From contig JAEEKX010000037.1 in NCBI GenBank assembly GCA_016288655.1, forward strand, positions 1 to 64,000: a stretch of DNA of 64,000 nucleotides, written 5' to 3'. Shown piece after piece: positions 1 to 8,699 of the stretch (its first letter is position 1; each line of letters begins with the position of its first letter). The position numbers and the translations under genes were made by a program. This stretch comes from Bacteroidales bacterium (GTDB lineage Bacteria > Bacteroidota > Bacteroidia > Bacteroidales > WCHB1-69). Below the pieces are notes generated by a model that was not told where the DNA came from, did no database searches, and saw only the letters and a program-made list of their open reading frames with translations.

Positions 1-192
1 ATTGTGGGTCTCAGAAAAAACGCTGGTGCCACTTACTTTAATGTCGATAGTCACATTGACGGTTTCATTGCTCGCCAAATGGTTGTCGCTGCTGCGGACC
101 ACTGCCTGGTAATTCAATTTTGCGGCAGACTGTGCCATGGCGGCAGTCAGGCCCATCACTAAGATAACTAAGAACGTTACAAGCTTTTTCAT
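1..192 (-). CDS. N-terminal part of a secreted protein (cut by window start)
   Basis: The reverse strand reads in frame from an ATG at 192 to the window edge, giving 64 residues. Residues 1-21 form a clear Sec signal peptide (basic start MKKL, hydrophobic core, cleavage after AMAQ). The mature part starts with LNYQAVVRSSDNHL and continues VTIDIKVSGTSVFSETHN. In Bacteroidetes this type of start is common in large secreted proteins, often ones ending in FISUMP or T9SS sorting domains. It lies 58 bases downstream of the FISUMP gene at 251-1621 on the same strand, so the two may be co-transcribed. The C-terminus, and so the domain content, is not visible; function is unknown. Confidence 0.7.
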   Translation of the reverse strand, partial: MKKLVTFLVILVMGLTAAMAQSAAKLNYQAVVRSSDNHLASNETVNVTIDIKVSGTSVFSETHN

Positions 193-250
193 GATTTTTT
201 TGTTGTAATGGTTGATTTATTTTTTGTTTTCTTTTTTTCGGAACAGGAGT

Positions 251-1621
251 TTATTCGGCGTCCATGAGGCACCGCACGCTGAGTGCGTAGTTCTGGAGGT
301 ACTCCACGATGCCGCCGGGTGTGCAGCCGGAGCCGATCTCACAGGCAGTCGCCTCGGGCCCCATTGGGGTGGTGGACCAGAGGTACGCTTTCACATAAAG
401 ATTCTCGAAGAAGCCGTTGGAGGCGTTGTAGAAGCCGGCGGGCAGGAGACTGAAGCCGGTCTCGTCGGTGCCCGCGATGGGGATCCAGTCGTAGGTGGCC
501 ATCAGGGCGGAGGTTTCGAAGCCGGAATAGAGCTCGGTCAGTTTGGCCGCATCGGGGAGGTGCCAGCCGTCGGGGCAGATGCCCTGGTAGTTGCCGTTGG
601 CGTCGGGGGTGGAGGTGCCCATCATGGCTTCGTAAGTGTAGAGTTTGCCGTAGGTGTCGGGGTTCGGGGTGTTGGGATAGGTCATCACGCCGTCGCTGAT
701 GGGGGTGCCGCCCACGTAGGTCTCGGGGCGGAGGTTGGTCTTGGTCCAGCAGTCGTAGTTGACGCGCACTGCCACATAAGTATTGTTGTCACCATCAGGA
801 CCGGATTGTGCCGGGCACTCGGGCCAGAGGATGATGACGGGCTGGGTGAAGGTGACGGTGGAGTCGGCGATGGTGACGGTCCAGGTCACTTCCGTGGTGT
901 CGCCCGTGGGGAAGCAGTAGGTGGATTCGTCGGGGGTGTGGGTGATGGTGAGTTCGGACGCGGGGACCGGGTAGGTGGTGATGTCCTGGATCTCGGGAAT
1001 CTGCAAGGGGTTGTTGGGAGCCACCAGCACTTCGCAAGGATGGCCGATGCGGCCCTGCTGCTTGACGGTGTCGTTGGGCGTCACGCGATAGACGAGCATC
1101 TCCACGATGCTGTCGCAGCCCAGGGAGGTGCTGTAGGTCTGCTGGATCTTGTGGGTGGTGGGGTCCTCGGCGAGGCGCGGGTCGCCGGCCATCAGCACGG
1201 TGGTGTCCACGGCGTAGTGGGTGGCGTGGATGGTGAGGGCGAGGTTGATGATGCTGTCGAAGCCGAGGTCGATGCCGGCCAGGGAGTAGCGGGAGGTGTC
1301 GAAGACCTCGTCCACGCCCTGCACACTCACGTGGTTGAGACTGCCCGCGCGGGTGAAGCCGTATCCGCTGTAGTCGTATCCCTCGCAGATCTCGTCGGTC
1401 TCGTCGGTCGTGACGAGCGTGGCGTTGTGCACGCCCTCGTTGACCATCATGCCGGATCCGACGGCGGCCACGGTGAATACCTGTCCGATGGTGCTCGTCG
1501 AGCCGTTGGAAGGATTTTGAATGTCTCCAGATACAACAAAAGCGTTTTGTTCCATCCAGCCCTGTGCCTGGCAAAATGCAATGGTAACCAAGAAAATGAT
1601 TAGAGCTCCGATTCTCTTCAT
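251..1621 (-). CDS. Secreted FISUMP-domain protein
   Basis: This 456-residue protein starts at the ATG at 1621; the open frame could begin two codons earlier at a TTG, but MKRIGALIIFLVTIAFCQAQ is a standard signal peptide. The central part (about 60-270) is beta-rich and repeats the wording CEGYDYSGYGF and GCDSIVEMLVYRV, as in secreted Bacteroidetes surface repeats. The C-terminal 180 residues carry the Fibrobacter succinogenes major paralogous (FISUMP) pattern: VRVNYDCWTKTNLR, YGKLYTYEAMMG, GICPDGWHLPDAAKLTEL, GTDETGFSLLPAGFY and a final LSVRCLMD. FISUMP proteins are extracellular, with no established biochemical role. A second FISUMP gene lies at the other end of the window. Confidence 0.85.
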   Translation of the reverse strand: MKRIGALIIFLVTIAFCQAQGWMEQNAFVVSGDIQNPSNGSTSTIGQVFTVAAVGSGMMVNEGVHNATLVTTDETDEICEGYDYSGYGFTRAGSLNHVSVQGVDEVFDTSRYSLAGIDLGFDSIINLALTIHATHYAVDTTVLMAGDPRLAEDPTTHKIQQTYSTSLGCDSIVEMLVYRVTPNDTVKQQGRIGHPCEVLVAPNNPLQIPEIQDITTYPVPASELTITHTPDESTYCFPTGDTTEVTWTVTIADSTVTFTQPVIILWPECPAQSGPDGDNNTYVAVRVNYDCWTKTNLRPETYVGGTPISDGVMTYPNTPNPDTYGKLYTYEAMMGTSTPDANGNYQGICPDGWHLPDAAKLTELYSGFETSALMATYDWIPIAGTDETGFSLLPAGFYNASNGFFENLYVKAYLWSTTPMGPEATACEIGSGCTPGGIVEYLQNYALSVRCLMDAE

Positions 1622-1639
1622 ACCCAAGTAACGTACCGA

Positions 1640-1706
1640 AGCCCTAACGGCACACCTAAAATGTCATAATTAATAAATACAAATGACAATTACGTAGGGC
1701 TTTTTT
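1640..1706 (+). terminator. Nested inverted repeat followed by a T run
   Basis: AGCCCTAACG at 1640-1649 pairs, with one bulged A, with CGTAGGGCT at 1693-1701. Inside it TGTCAT (1662-1667) pairs exactly with ATGACA (1683-1688). Six T follow at 1701-1706. Read left to right it resembles a long-looped intrinsic terminator, although no plus-strand gene ends upstream. Read right to left it sits in the leader of the FISUMP gene. Which strand uses it is unclear. Confidence 0.3.
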
Positions 1707-1827
1707 GTGTTACAAAAACGCAATTTTCACCGTATTTTTCTCTCTCTACCCATCTGGCAATCAATAGGTTGCATATACACATGGACTCATGTCATGGATG
1801 CAACTATCTATGCACGAATTTCGAGTG

Positions 1828-1835
1828 CAAAAATA
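1828..1835 (-). promoter_or_regulatory. Possible -7 box, FISUMP gene
   Basis: The minus strand reads TATTTTTG, a match to the Bacteroidetes TAnnTTTG box. It is 206 bases from the start codon at 1621, so a long leader containing the 1640-1706 hairpin would result. No -33 TTTG at the right distance was found. Confidence 0.3.
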
Positions 1836-2320
1836 CAAAGAAAAACCTTAATATTCATCTTGCTGGCAAAAAAAATTAACTTTTTTTCTAAGACTCAAAT
1901 TACAGGCTCTATTTCAGGGAGTTATCGTCGAACACTGTCCAGAATGTCATACATTTGCAACGCAGTCTGAAGCATAGCGAAGCTCTGCTGGGGAACAACT
2001 CCGTGAGGAATAGACCAGGACGAATGACGGCAAGTCAACGTGTGGCAGCCATTACTTTGACATGTCAGATTTCACTCCATGTCAAGAAAAAACATGTATG
2101 AACCGCTTTTTAATTTTTGCAAAATAATGTATATTGCACCAATAAGATACAATTGCTATAATGTTTTCAAACTTTTTTTCCGAATCTATATGTTTGCCGA
2201 ACCGCTGTTGAGGAAAATCATCCTGCAACGGATTGGGTTTATCGCTTGTTTTTGCGGGTTTTGAAATCACAACTGTGGAAAAAGAGTTCAACATTTCGCG
2301 GGGTTCATGGAATAATGTTG

Positions 2321-2328
2321 TATTTTTG
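2321..2328 (+). promoter_or_regulatory. -7 box, patatin gene
   Basis: TATTTTTG matches the TAnnTTTG consensus and lies 86 bases before the ATG at 2415. No clear -33 TTTG is present. Confidence 0.45.
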
Positions 2329-2414
2329 CTGCATAGAAATCGCATCGGCAGATGGGTCGGCAGGCGAGGCGTTGCCCGAGGATAGGAAATTGTAAAACAT
2401 TAAGAAACAAAGAT

Positions 2415-3455
2415 ATGGCTTATCATTTCAGAAATCTTGTATTCGAAGGCGGGGGTGTCAAAGGCATCGCCTACGTGGGTGCCTTGGAGGTACTCGACAG
2501 GGAAGGCATCCTTAAGGACATCAAGCGCGTGGCGGGCACGTCGGCGGGCGCCATGATCGCCGTCTTGGTCGGACTCGGATTCTCCGCCGAGGAGTTAAGG
2601 AAGATTCTCTGGGATATTGACTTCAACAACTTCATGGACGACACATGGGGCGTGATACGCGACACCAAGCGTCTGATCAAAGATTACGGCTGGTACAAGG
2701 GCGACTTCTTCCGCAACCTCATGGCCGGCTACGTGAAGGAGAAGACCGGCAACGGCGAGGCCACCTTCCGGGAGGTTGAGACGATGCGCCTGTCGGGCAA
2801 GCCCTTCCGCGACATCTCCCTGATCGGCAGCGACCTATCCACGGGCGTCTCCCGGATCTTCAGCGCCCAATTCACCCCCGACGTCAAAGTGGCCGACGCC
2901 GCCCGCATCTCCATGTCCATTCCGCTGATTTTCAGCGCTGTGAAGGGCGTGAAAGGGGATAAGCACATCTATGTCGATGGCGGACTGCTGGATAACTACT
3001 ACATCAAGGTCTTCGACCGGAGCAACTACATCGCCGAGGCCGACAACGCACGGCGCACCGACTATTACGAACAGATCAACGCGAAGATGATCCCCACGAA
3101 GAGTCTCGCGAGAAACACCTATGTCTATAACAAGGAGACACTCGGTTTCCGCCTTGACAGCCGGGAGGAGATCGACATGTATCTCAACCCCGATGCGGAG
3201 CCGAAGCCCAAAGAGATCAAGAACCTGTTGACCTATACCAAGGCATTGGTCGGCACGCTCATCGACTTCCAGAACAACGTGCATCTGCACAGCGACGACT
3301 GGCAGCGCACCGTCTATATCGACACGTTGGGCGTCAAATCCATCGACTTCGGGCTTCCCGATGAGAAGAAGACGGCACTTCTCAATTCGGGCAGGAGCCA
3401 CACCGAGGCCTACTTGGAGTGGTACAACAACGACGAGGAGAAGGCGAACAAGTAA
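2415..3455 (+). CDS. Patatin-like phospholipase
   Basis: The frame is open further upstream, but the ATG at 2415 (MAYHFRNLVFEGGG) begins where patatin domains normally begin and gives 346 residues. All catalytic marks are present: the oxyanion-hole motif EGGGVKG at 11-17, the nucleophile elbow GTSAG with Ser43, and the Asp of the dyad in VDGGLLDN at Asp188. There is no signal peptide or outer-membrane porter domain, so this is a cytoplasmic or peripheral lipid acyl hydrolase rather than a secreted PlpD-type enzyme. The C-terminal third (about 215-346) is charged. The gene stands alone, convergent with the beta-helix gene (23-base gap). Substrate is not predictable beyond membrane phospholipids or lipid esters. 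Confidence 0.9.
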   Translation: MAYHFRNLVFEGGGVKGIAYVGALEVLDREGILKDIKRVAGTSAGAMIAVLVGLGFSAEELRKILWDIDFNNFMDDTWGVIRDTKRLIKDYGWYKGDFFRNLMAGYVKEKTGNGEATFREVETMRLSGKPFRDISLIGSDLSTGVSRIFSAQFTPDVKVADAARISMSIPLIFSAVKGVKGDKHIYVDGGLLDNYYIKVFDRSNYIAEADNARRTDYYEQINAKMIPTKSLARNTYVYNKETLGFRLDSREEIDMYLNPDAEPKPKEIKNLLTYTKALVGTLIDFQNNVHLHSDDWQRTVYIDTLGVKSIDFGLPDEKKTALLNSGRSHTEAYLEWYNNDEEKANK

Positions 3456-3478
3456 GAGTGGTTTTGGGGAGAAAGCAC

Positions 3479-5284
3479 TTACCGCACCATCACTTTCTCA
3501 GTCCACTGGGCATTTCCCTGCCGGATCTGCACGAAATAGATGCCGGGGCGCCAGCTATGGACAGCGACCGTGCTACCCGGCAGCACATTCCCGCGACGGC
3601 AGACCATCCGTCCATTGGCGTCATAGACGGTGACGTCAGCAGCGCCATCGCTCCATCCATCCACCGTGAAGTGGTTGCCCATCACGGGATTGGGATAGAT
3701 GCGCAAGGAGGGAGGTGTTGTCTCCTCCACACCGCAACTGGTGACGTATATGCGAAAATGAATCAACAATGTGTCCCCATGAGGCACGGAAAAACGAAAG
3801 TTGACGGTGCGTACATACCCGATCGGCTCTGTCCATTCGTACCCATCCGACACGACTTCATAGGTCACACCTCGCGTCACGATGGGGATAATCTCACAAT
3901 TTTCAGTATGTTCAAAAACATCAGAATCAAAAGCCCATGGATCGAAGTACAACCAAACATCGGGCTCATACTCCTCATCGTATAAATAATAGATTCCAGG
4001 CATGCTATCCGCAGCCGGCAGATAGAGTGTGTCGCCGTCATAGATGTCCATAAAGCCCAGGAAAGCTGGCTCTAACGGCATGATGGGAAGGAACTCCACG
4101 CGCCCCAGCGAAGGGTTGTCGGCCTGGTGCAGAATGACGCTTTCGGCGAACGAGCTGTCGTTGGCGCCCCAATAGTTTCCAACGGCCGTGGCATCGAGGG
4201 TGGAGTACTGGCTCATCGAGAAGGCGTGGGTCTCGCCGCCGTTTCCATTGTCATACAGCACGTTATATCCCCAGTCGTCGGCTGTACCCATGTCGATGCT
4301 GTAGCGGTAAATGGCGGTCACGCCCCAGAGGTTTCCGGCGATGGTGTTGTTGCGGATGCGGGCGTAGCAGGTGGTGTCGTTGCCGTAAATGGAGATGCCG
4401 CTGCCGCCGTTCATCGGGTTGGTTTCCAGGTTGTTGTCGAGGATGTCGTTCTCTTCGATGAGCACCCGGATGTTGGTGCCGTTCTGCGTGTATCCATAAC
4501 GGTTGTGGAGGATGCGGTTGCCGCGCACCACGGCGCAGGTGACATCGCTGGCGCCCATCAGGTTGGAGATGGCGATGCCGCCGCTCATATCGCTGGCCAC
4601 GCCCTCGATGCTATTTCCCTGGATGACGATGGTGTCGGCGGCGCCAGTGCCGAGGTTGATCTGCGGCGTGTTGGCGTTGCTGAGCACGTTGTTGTAAAAG
4701 CGGCAGTCGAGGATCTGCGGCGACGCGCTTGCGTTGGCAGGCGAGTTGACGGCGGCGGCGCGGTTGTCGTGGAAGTCGCAGGCGACGATCCGCGGGTTGC
4801 AGTTCATCATCCGCACGGCCGCTTCCGCAAATCCCGTGAACTCGCAACGGACGAATGCCACATCGCTGTGCGACAGGAAGATGTCCTTGCCGTTCTCGAA
4901 CCGAATCTGTTGCAACGTGCTGGCAGGAGCCTCTTCGAAACGGAGTTCGTAAGGCTCGGTGCTGGCGTTGTCGAGGTGGGCGGCAACAACGAGCGTGTCG
5001 GTGCGGTCCGTACAGACGAAGGCACCGGAGACGGTGATTGTCAGCGTGTTATGGAGTTCCAAGCGTTGCAGGGAACCATCTATCAGCAGCGTGTCGCCGG
5101 CGGAGAGGGTGAGGTCTTGCAGCAGGTGCGCATTTCCCGCGCTGTCGGCGGTGACGGCGGCGGGATAGAGTTCCGCCAACTCGGAGAAGGTATAGGCGTG
5201 CCCTGTGCCGGGCGTAACCACTTGCGCCCGCCCCACGAAAGCAAAAGAGAGGAGAATTCCCAGAAACAACGAGCTCTTTTTCAT
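3479..5284 (-). CDS. Secreted parallel beta-helix protein with T9SS type A sorting domain
   Basis: The 601-residue protein starts with a signal peptide (MKKSSLFLGILLSFAFVGRAQ). Residues about 60-390 show repeats typical of a right-handed parallel beta-helix: short beta segments with Asn/Asp ladders such as NCNPRIVACDFHDN, ILDCRFYNN, VVRGNRILHNRYGY and ARIRNNTIAGNLWG. This fold is shared with pectate lyases and many adhesins; no lyase active-site residues could be assigned. The end carries a T9SS type A domain (LRIYPNPVMGNHF, VTVYDANGRMV, PGIYFVQIRQG, KVMVR), which directs export across the outer membrane and usually A-LPS anchoring. It is monocistronic, with a -7 box 28 bases upstream. Confidence 0.87.
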   Translation of the reverse strand: MKKSSLFLGILLSFAFVGRAQVVTPGTGHAYTFSELAELYPAAVTADSAGNAHLLQDLTLSAGDTLLIDGSLQRLELHNTLTITVSGAFVCTDRTDTLVVAAHLDNASTEPYELRFEEAPASTLQQIRFENGKDIFLSHSDVAFVRCEFTGFAEAAVRMMNCNPRIVACDFHDNRAAAVNSPANASASPQILDCRFYNNVLSNANTPQINLGTGAADTIVIQGNSIEGVASDMSGGIAISNLMGASDVTCAVVRGNRILHNRYGYTQNGTNIRVLIEENDILDNNLETNPMNGGSGISIYGNDTTCYARIRNNTIAGNLWGVTAIYRYSIDMGTADDWGYNVLYDNGNGGETHAFSMSQYSTLDATAVGNYWGANDSSFAESVILHQADNPSLGRVEFLPIMPLEPAFLGFMDIYDGDTLYLPAADSMPGIYYLYDEEYEPDVWLYFDPWAFDSDVFEHTENCEIIPIVTRGVTYEVVSDGYEWTEPIGYVRTVNFRFSVPHGDTLLIHFRIYVTSCGVEETTPPSLRIYPNPVMGNHFTVDGWSDGAADVTVYDANGRMVCRRGNVLPGSTVAVHSWRPGIYFVQIRQGNAQWTEKVMVR

Positions 5285-5312
5285 GATGTTATGATTTTAA
5301 TGATCAATCCTG

Positions 5313-5320
5313 CAAAACTA
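5313..5320 (-). promoter_or_regulatory. -7 box, beta-helix protein gene
   Basis: The minus strand reads TAGTTTTG, matching TAnnTTTG, 28 bases before the ATG at 5284. Confidence 0.45.
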
Positions 5321-5524
5321 CATCTTTATTTTCAAATTCACACCGTCCAATTCATGCTTGCACGAATATTGTCGGTGTGAAAAATTGTAATTAAATTATA
5401 ATCAGATGTTTATTTTTTTCTACTAAAAAATCTACTGTTGCGATAAAGTATCAAAGAATTAATACAAATAATTATAATACAATTAGTTGCGTACTTTTGG
5501 CACGCTCTTGCCCTTTGTGCGACT

Positions 5525-5557
5525 ACCCCCTCCCGACCTCCCTAGGGGGGTGAGGTC
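5525..5557. repeat. GC-rich inverted repeat
   Basis: ACCCCCT (5525-5531) can pair with AGGGGGGT (5544-5551), and GACCTC (5535-5540) with GAGGTC (5552-5557), giving two alternative overlapping hairpins in an otherwise AT-rich gap. It may be a dispersed intergenic palindrome or the end of a short transcript. Confidence 0.35.
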
Positions 5558-5628
5558 TTAACATCATACACAATTTTTTTCATCATCCTGAAATTTCAAA
5601 ACCATTCTATCATTTCAATAAAAAAAAG

Positions 5629-5636
5629 TATTTTTG
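5629..5636 (+). promoter_or_regulatory. -7 box, outer-membrane barrel operon
   Basis: TATTTTTG, 84 bases before the ATG at 5721; it would drive the barrel-permease-nspC operon. Confidence 0.45.
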
Positions 5637-5720
5637 CAACTTCATTGAAATGACTTCAAAATACCTTTTTAAACGGAAAAAGAGAACGCCGTTCCAATGA
5701 GGATCAAGCTTTATTAAAAG

Positions 5721-6308
5721 ATGAAAATGAAAAAGAATAGATGGTGTTACCTACTGGTTTTCACGCTGTTGATTGCTTTTAGCGGTAATTTGGCGGCACA
5801 GAACATCGATGACGTTCCGTTGCCGAAGAGTCTGAAGTCAGGCGGCAAGGCGGACGCCCCCGACAAGGATCGGAAGGTGAAGTTCGTGGTGGGCGGCTAC
5901 CTCGGCTTCGGTGTCGGGTATTCGGTCCTCAACCTGCACGTCTCCCCGCACGTGGGCATCTGTCCGGGCATCGACTTTCTCTGCATCGGCGTCGGCGGCA
6001 CTTACCAGTTGACCTATTACAGGGATCCCAACGGCTACAAGTCGTTTTCGCACGTCTTCGGTTTCAACGCCTTCGTGGAGGGCTACATTTGGGATCGCTT
6101 GGTGCTGCACGGCGAATACGAATGGCTTAGTTTCCCGGGCGGCACCGACGGGCGTTTCACTTCCAACGCCGTGCTGCTCGGTCCCGGGTACAAACAGAAC
6201 ATCACCGACAAACTCTCCGTATATACGCATCTTCTGTTTCCCGCCTACGACCCCGAAAACGTCTATCCGATCATCGATATCCGTGTGGGGGTGAATTACA
6301 AGTTCTAA
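5721..6308 (+). CDS. Small outer-membrane beta-barrel protein
   Basis: This 195-residue protein has an N-terminal signal peptide (MKMKKNRWCYLLVFTLLIAFSGNLAAQ), then a short charged linker (about 30-55). The rest alternates hydrophobic and aromatic residues with Gly-rich turns (VVGGYLGFGVGYSV, FGFNAFVEGYIWDRLVLHGEYEW) and ends in VGVNYKF, the terminal aromatic signature read by the BAM complex. This fits an 8-strand outer-membrane barrel; no enzymatic residues are evident. It begins a plus-strand operon with a LolC/E-type permease 12 bases downstream and nspC after that, but the sequence does not show a functional link among them. Confidence 0.7.
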   Translation: MKMKKNRWCYLLVFTLLIAFSGNLAAQNIDDVPLPKSLKSGGKADAPDKDRKVKFVVGGYLGFGVGYSVLNLHVSPHVGICPGIDFLCIGVGGTYQLTYYRDPNGYKSFSHVFGFNAFVEGYIWDRLVLHGEYEWLSFPGGTDGRFTSNAVLLGPGYKQNITDKLSVYTHLLFPAYDPENVYPIIDIRVGVNYKF

Positions 6309-6320
6309 CCGCGATTGCCC

Positions 6321-7547
6321 ATGTCTTCCGTCGAACAACTTCTCTCCCGTCGGCTGCTCCGCTCCTCGCAAGGGCGGCGTTCGCGCCCTATTGTGCGCCT
6401 GGCCGTCGCCGGCATTGCCGTCTGCCTTCTCGTCATGATCCTCGCCATCTCCATCTCCACTGGCTACCGCAACGCCATCGAGCAGAAGGTCATCGACATG
6501 GGCTCGCACATCCGCATCACGCACAATGAGGACAACCGCGGCTACGACGGCACGCCCATCGACAAGGATCCCGCGCTGTTGTCGCAGTTGCATGGCAACC
6601 CCGACGTTGCCCATCTTCAGTTCGCCGCCACCAAGTGCGGTGTGGTGAAGACCGACGACCAGGTGGAGGGTATCGTACTCAAGGGCATCGACGAAACCTT
6701 CGACTGGAAGGCCTTTGGCAAGAACATGGAAGCCGGCATGCCGTTGGCGCTCGGCGGTGACACCGTCACCAAGGGCGTCATCGTGTCGCGTACCCTTGCC
6801 AACCGCCTTCACCTCCGTGTGGGCGACAAACTGCCCGCCTACTTCTGGAACGACGGACGCAAGTACGACCGCGCCTTCCGCGTCGCCGGCATATACAACA
6901 CCGGCATGCCCGAATACGACAGCCGCTTCATCCTCGGTGACATCCGCCACATCCGGAAAATCAACGGTTGGACGCCGGACCAGGTGGGATGCATCGAGGT
7001 GCTCATCAACGACTATGACAAACTCGACCAGGTGGGCGACTATGTGCACCACAGCATCGGCTACGACCTGCAGGCGCAGACCATCCGCGAGATGTACCCC
7101 CAGATCTTCGAGTGGACCGACCTCTTCGACACCAACGTCACCGTGCTGCTCGCCATCACCATGTTCGTCTGTCTCATCACCCTGATATCCACCTTCTTCA
7201 TCATTATTTTGGAACAGACATCCTCCATCGGCATCCTCAAGTCGATGGGCATGACTACCCGTCGGCTGCGCAACGTCTTCGTGCGGCTCGGACTGCGGCT
7301 CATCCTCATCGGGTTGGTCATCGGCAACGTGGTGGGATTCACCATCTGCCTATTACAGAAATATTTACACATTATAAAACTCGACGAGGCGGCCTATTAC
7401 GTCCCCTACGTGCCCATCGGTTTCAATTGGCCCATGCTGTTGGCTGTCAACGCGGGCGTACTGGTGGTGTGCGTGCTGGTGCTGTTGATCCCGGCCACTT
7501 TCGTCGCCAAGCGCATTACTCCCGTCAGCGCCATCAAATTCGAATAG
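6321..7547 (+). CDS. ABC transporter permease of the LolC/LolE-FtsX family
   Basis: The ATG at 6321 gives 408 residues; a TTG two codons earlier is a weaker choice. Layout is that of a MacB/Lol permease: short cytoplasmic start, one membrane helix (about 24-46, LAVAGIAVCLLVMILAISIS), a long periplasmic domain (about 47-275), then three C-terminal helices (near 280, 325 and 375) forming the FtsX domain with SIGILKSMGMTTRRLRNVF, the usual site contacting the ATPase. LolC/E permeases extract lipoproteins from the inner membrane. No ATP-binding subunit or second permease is adjacent, so it must pair with a distant LolD-type ATPase or do another task. One base separates it from nspC. Confidence 0.82.
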   Translation: MSSVEQLLSRRLLRSSQGRRSRPIVRLAVAGIAVCLLVMILAISISTGYRNAIEQKVIDMGSHIRITHNEDNRGYDGTPIDKDPALLSQLHGNPDVAHLQFAATKCGVVKTDDQVEGIVLKGIDETFDWKAFGKNMEAGMPLALGGDTVTKGVIVSRTLANRLHLRVGDKLPAYFWNDGRKYDRAFRVAGIYNTGMPEYDSRFILGDIRHIRKINGWTPDQVGCIEVLINDYDKLDQVGDYVHHSIGYDLQAQTIREMYPQIFEWTDLFDTNVTVLLAITMFVCLITLISTFFIIILEQTSSIGILKSMGMTTRRLRNVFVRLGLRLILIGLVIGNVVGFTICLLQKYLHIIKLDEAAYYVPYVPIGFNWPMLLAVNAGVLVVCVLVLLIPATFVAKRITPVSAIKFE

Positions 7548-7548
7548 C

Positions 7549-8697
7549 ATGAACTTCGAACAGTACCCATCCCCCTGTTACATTATGTTTGAGGAGTCGT
7601 TGGAAGCGAACCTCCAGTTGCTCGACTTGGTGCAGAAGAGCGCCGACGTCTCCATCATCTGCGCGCTCAAGGGCTTCGCCTTCTGGCAGGCATTCCCGAT
7701 GGTGCGCCACTACCTGAGCGGCGCCACGGCGAGTTCGCTTAACGAGGCGCGCCTCATTGCCGAGGAGATGGGATGCGACGCCCACACCTACGCGCCCGTC
7801 TATCTCGAAAACGAGTGGCGCGACATCATGCTCTACAGCAGCCACATCACCTTCAACTCGCTGTCGCAGTGGGCCAAATACCGCCAGTCGGTGTTGGACT
7901 TTCCCAAGCGCATCAGTTGCGGACTGCGGGTGAATCCGGAGTATTCGGAGGTGAAGACCGACCTTTACAATCCCGCGCGACCCGGCTCGCGCCTCGGCAT
8001 CCTCGCTGAGCACATGCCCGCGCACCTGCCCGAAGGCATCGAAGGACTCCACTTCCATGCGCTCTGCGAAAACGACAGTCACGCCCTCGAGCACTGCCTT
8101 CACGCCTTCGAAGAGAAGTTCGGTCATCTCATCGACGAGGCGAAGTGGGTGAACATGGGCGGCGGGCACCTCATCACCGCCGATTTCTACGATATTCCTC
8201 ATCTGATTAGTGTCTTACAAGATTTCCGAAAACGGCATCCCAACCTTCAGGAGGTCATTCTCGAACCTGGCGAGGCCGTGGGCTGGCGCACCGGCGTGCT
8301 CACCTCCACCGTGGAGGACATCGTCGAGAACAAGGGCATCCGCATTGCCATGCTCAACATCTCCTTCTCCTGCCACACTCCCGACTGCTTGGAGATGCCG
8401 TACAAGCCCACTGTCCTCGGCGCCACCGATCCCGACGAGAGCAGCAAGCACGTCTATCGCCTCGGCGGTTGCTCCTGCCTTGCCGGCGACTTCATCGGCA
8501 TGGGCGACTACGCCTTCCCTGAGCCGCTGGAAGTCGGCGACCGCATCGTCTTCGACGACATGATCCATTATACTATGGTGAAGACCACCTTCTTCAACGG
8601 CGTGCAACACCCCGCCATCGGCGTGGTCAACAAGGACGGCGAATTTCATCTGCTCTCGCAACCCGACTACGCCGCCTACAAGGCCAAGTTGGGCTGA
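7549..8697 (+). CDS. nspC: Carboxynorspermidine decarboxylase
   Basis: A 382-residue PLP-dependent decarboxylase of the alanine racemase fold. It converts carboxynorspermidine or carboxyspermidine to norspermidine or spermidine, the final step of the alternative polyamine route used by Bacteroidetes and Vibrio. The PLP lysine is Lys41 in CALKGFAFW. GLHFHALCEND, VNMGGGHLIT, ILEPGEAVGW and the C-terminal SFSCHTPDCLEMPY and GGCSCLAGDF (conserved Cys/Asp active-site loop) all match the family. Length is normal. The partner carboxynorspermidine dehydrogenase is not in this window. The gene is last in its operon and ends 2 bases from the convergent GSCFA gene. Confidence 0.93.
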   Translation: MNFEQYPSPCYIMFEESLEANLQLLDLVQKSADVSIICALKGFAFWQAFPMVRHYLSGATASSLNEARLIAEEMGCDAHTYAPVYLENEWRDIMLYSSHITFNSLSQWAKYRQSVLDFPKRISCGLRVNPEYSEVKTDLYNPARPGSRLGILAEHMPAHLPEGIEGLHFHALCENDSHALEHCLHAFEEKFGHLIDEAKWVNMGGGHLITADFYDIPHLISVLQDFRKRHPNLQEVILEPGEAVGWRTGVLTSTVEDIVENKGIRIAMLNISFSCHTPDCLEMPYKPTVLGATDPDESSKHVYRLGGCSCLAGDFIGMGDYAFPEPLEVGDRIVFDDMIHYTMVKTTFFNGVQHPAIGVVNKDGEFHLLSQPDYAAYKAKLG

Positions 8698-8699
8698 GG

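Larger units (their letters stand above)
1622..2414. other. 793-base non-coding gap between divergent genes
   Basis: No convincing gene lies here. It contains a nested inverted repeat next to a T run (1640-1706), a minus-strand -7 box (1828-1835) and the plus-strand -7 box for the patatin gene (2321-2328). Between 1922 and 2099 both strands stay open for about 50 codons without a start codon; the peptides resemble nothing I recognise and may be decayed coding DNA. The 87-codon minus frame at 2082-2345 overlaps the patatin promoter and is low in complexity, so it was not called. Confidence 0.5.
5285..5720. other. 436-base non-coding gap between divergent genes
   Basis: Holds the promoters of the two divergent genes, a further orphan match to the -7 consensus (TACTTTTG at 5492-5499, plus strand) and, 26 bases after it, a GC-rich hairpin (5525-5557). 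No coding frame of interest was seen. A short untranslated transcript from 5492 through the hairpin is possible but unsupported. Confidence 0.45.

Noticed and set aside
212..1603. A 463-codon plus-strand open frame opposite the FISUMP gene
   Set aside because: Composition is Gly/Val/His-rich, the mirror image of GC-biased coding on the other strand, which has a signal peptide and clear domain. It is an antisense shadow.
2082..2345. An 87-codon minus-strand frame in the gap before the patatin gene
   Set aside because: Lys/Ile/Phe-rich as expected for AT-rich DNA, no homology recognised, and it overlaps the patatin promoter.
4127..5380. A 417-codon plus-strand frame opposite the beta-helix gene
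   Set aside because: Same antisense Val/Ala/Gly/His bias; it also runs through the minus-strand promoter. The minus strand encodes a complete secreted protein.
5838..7052. A 404-codon minus-strand frame across the barrel and permease genes
   Set aside because: It crosses two genuine plus-strand genes and has no recognisable domain.
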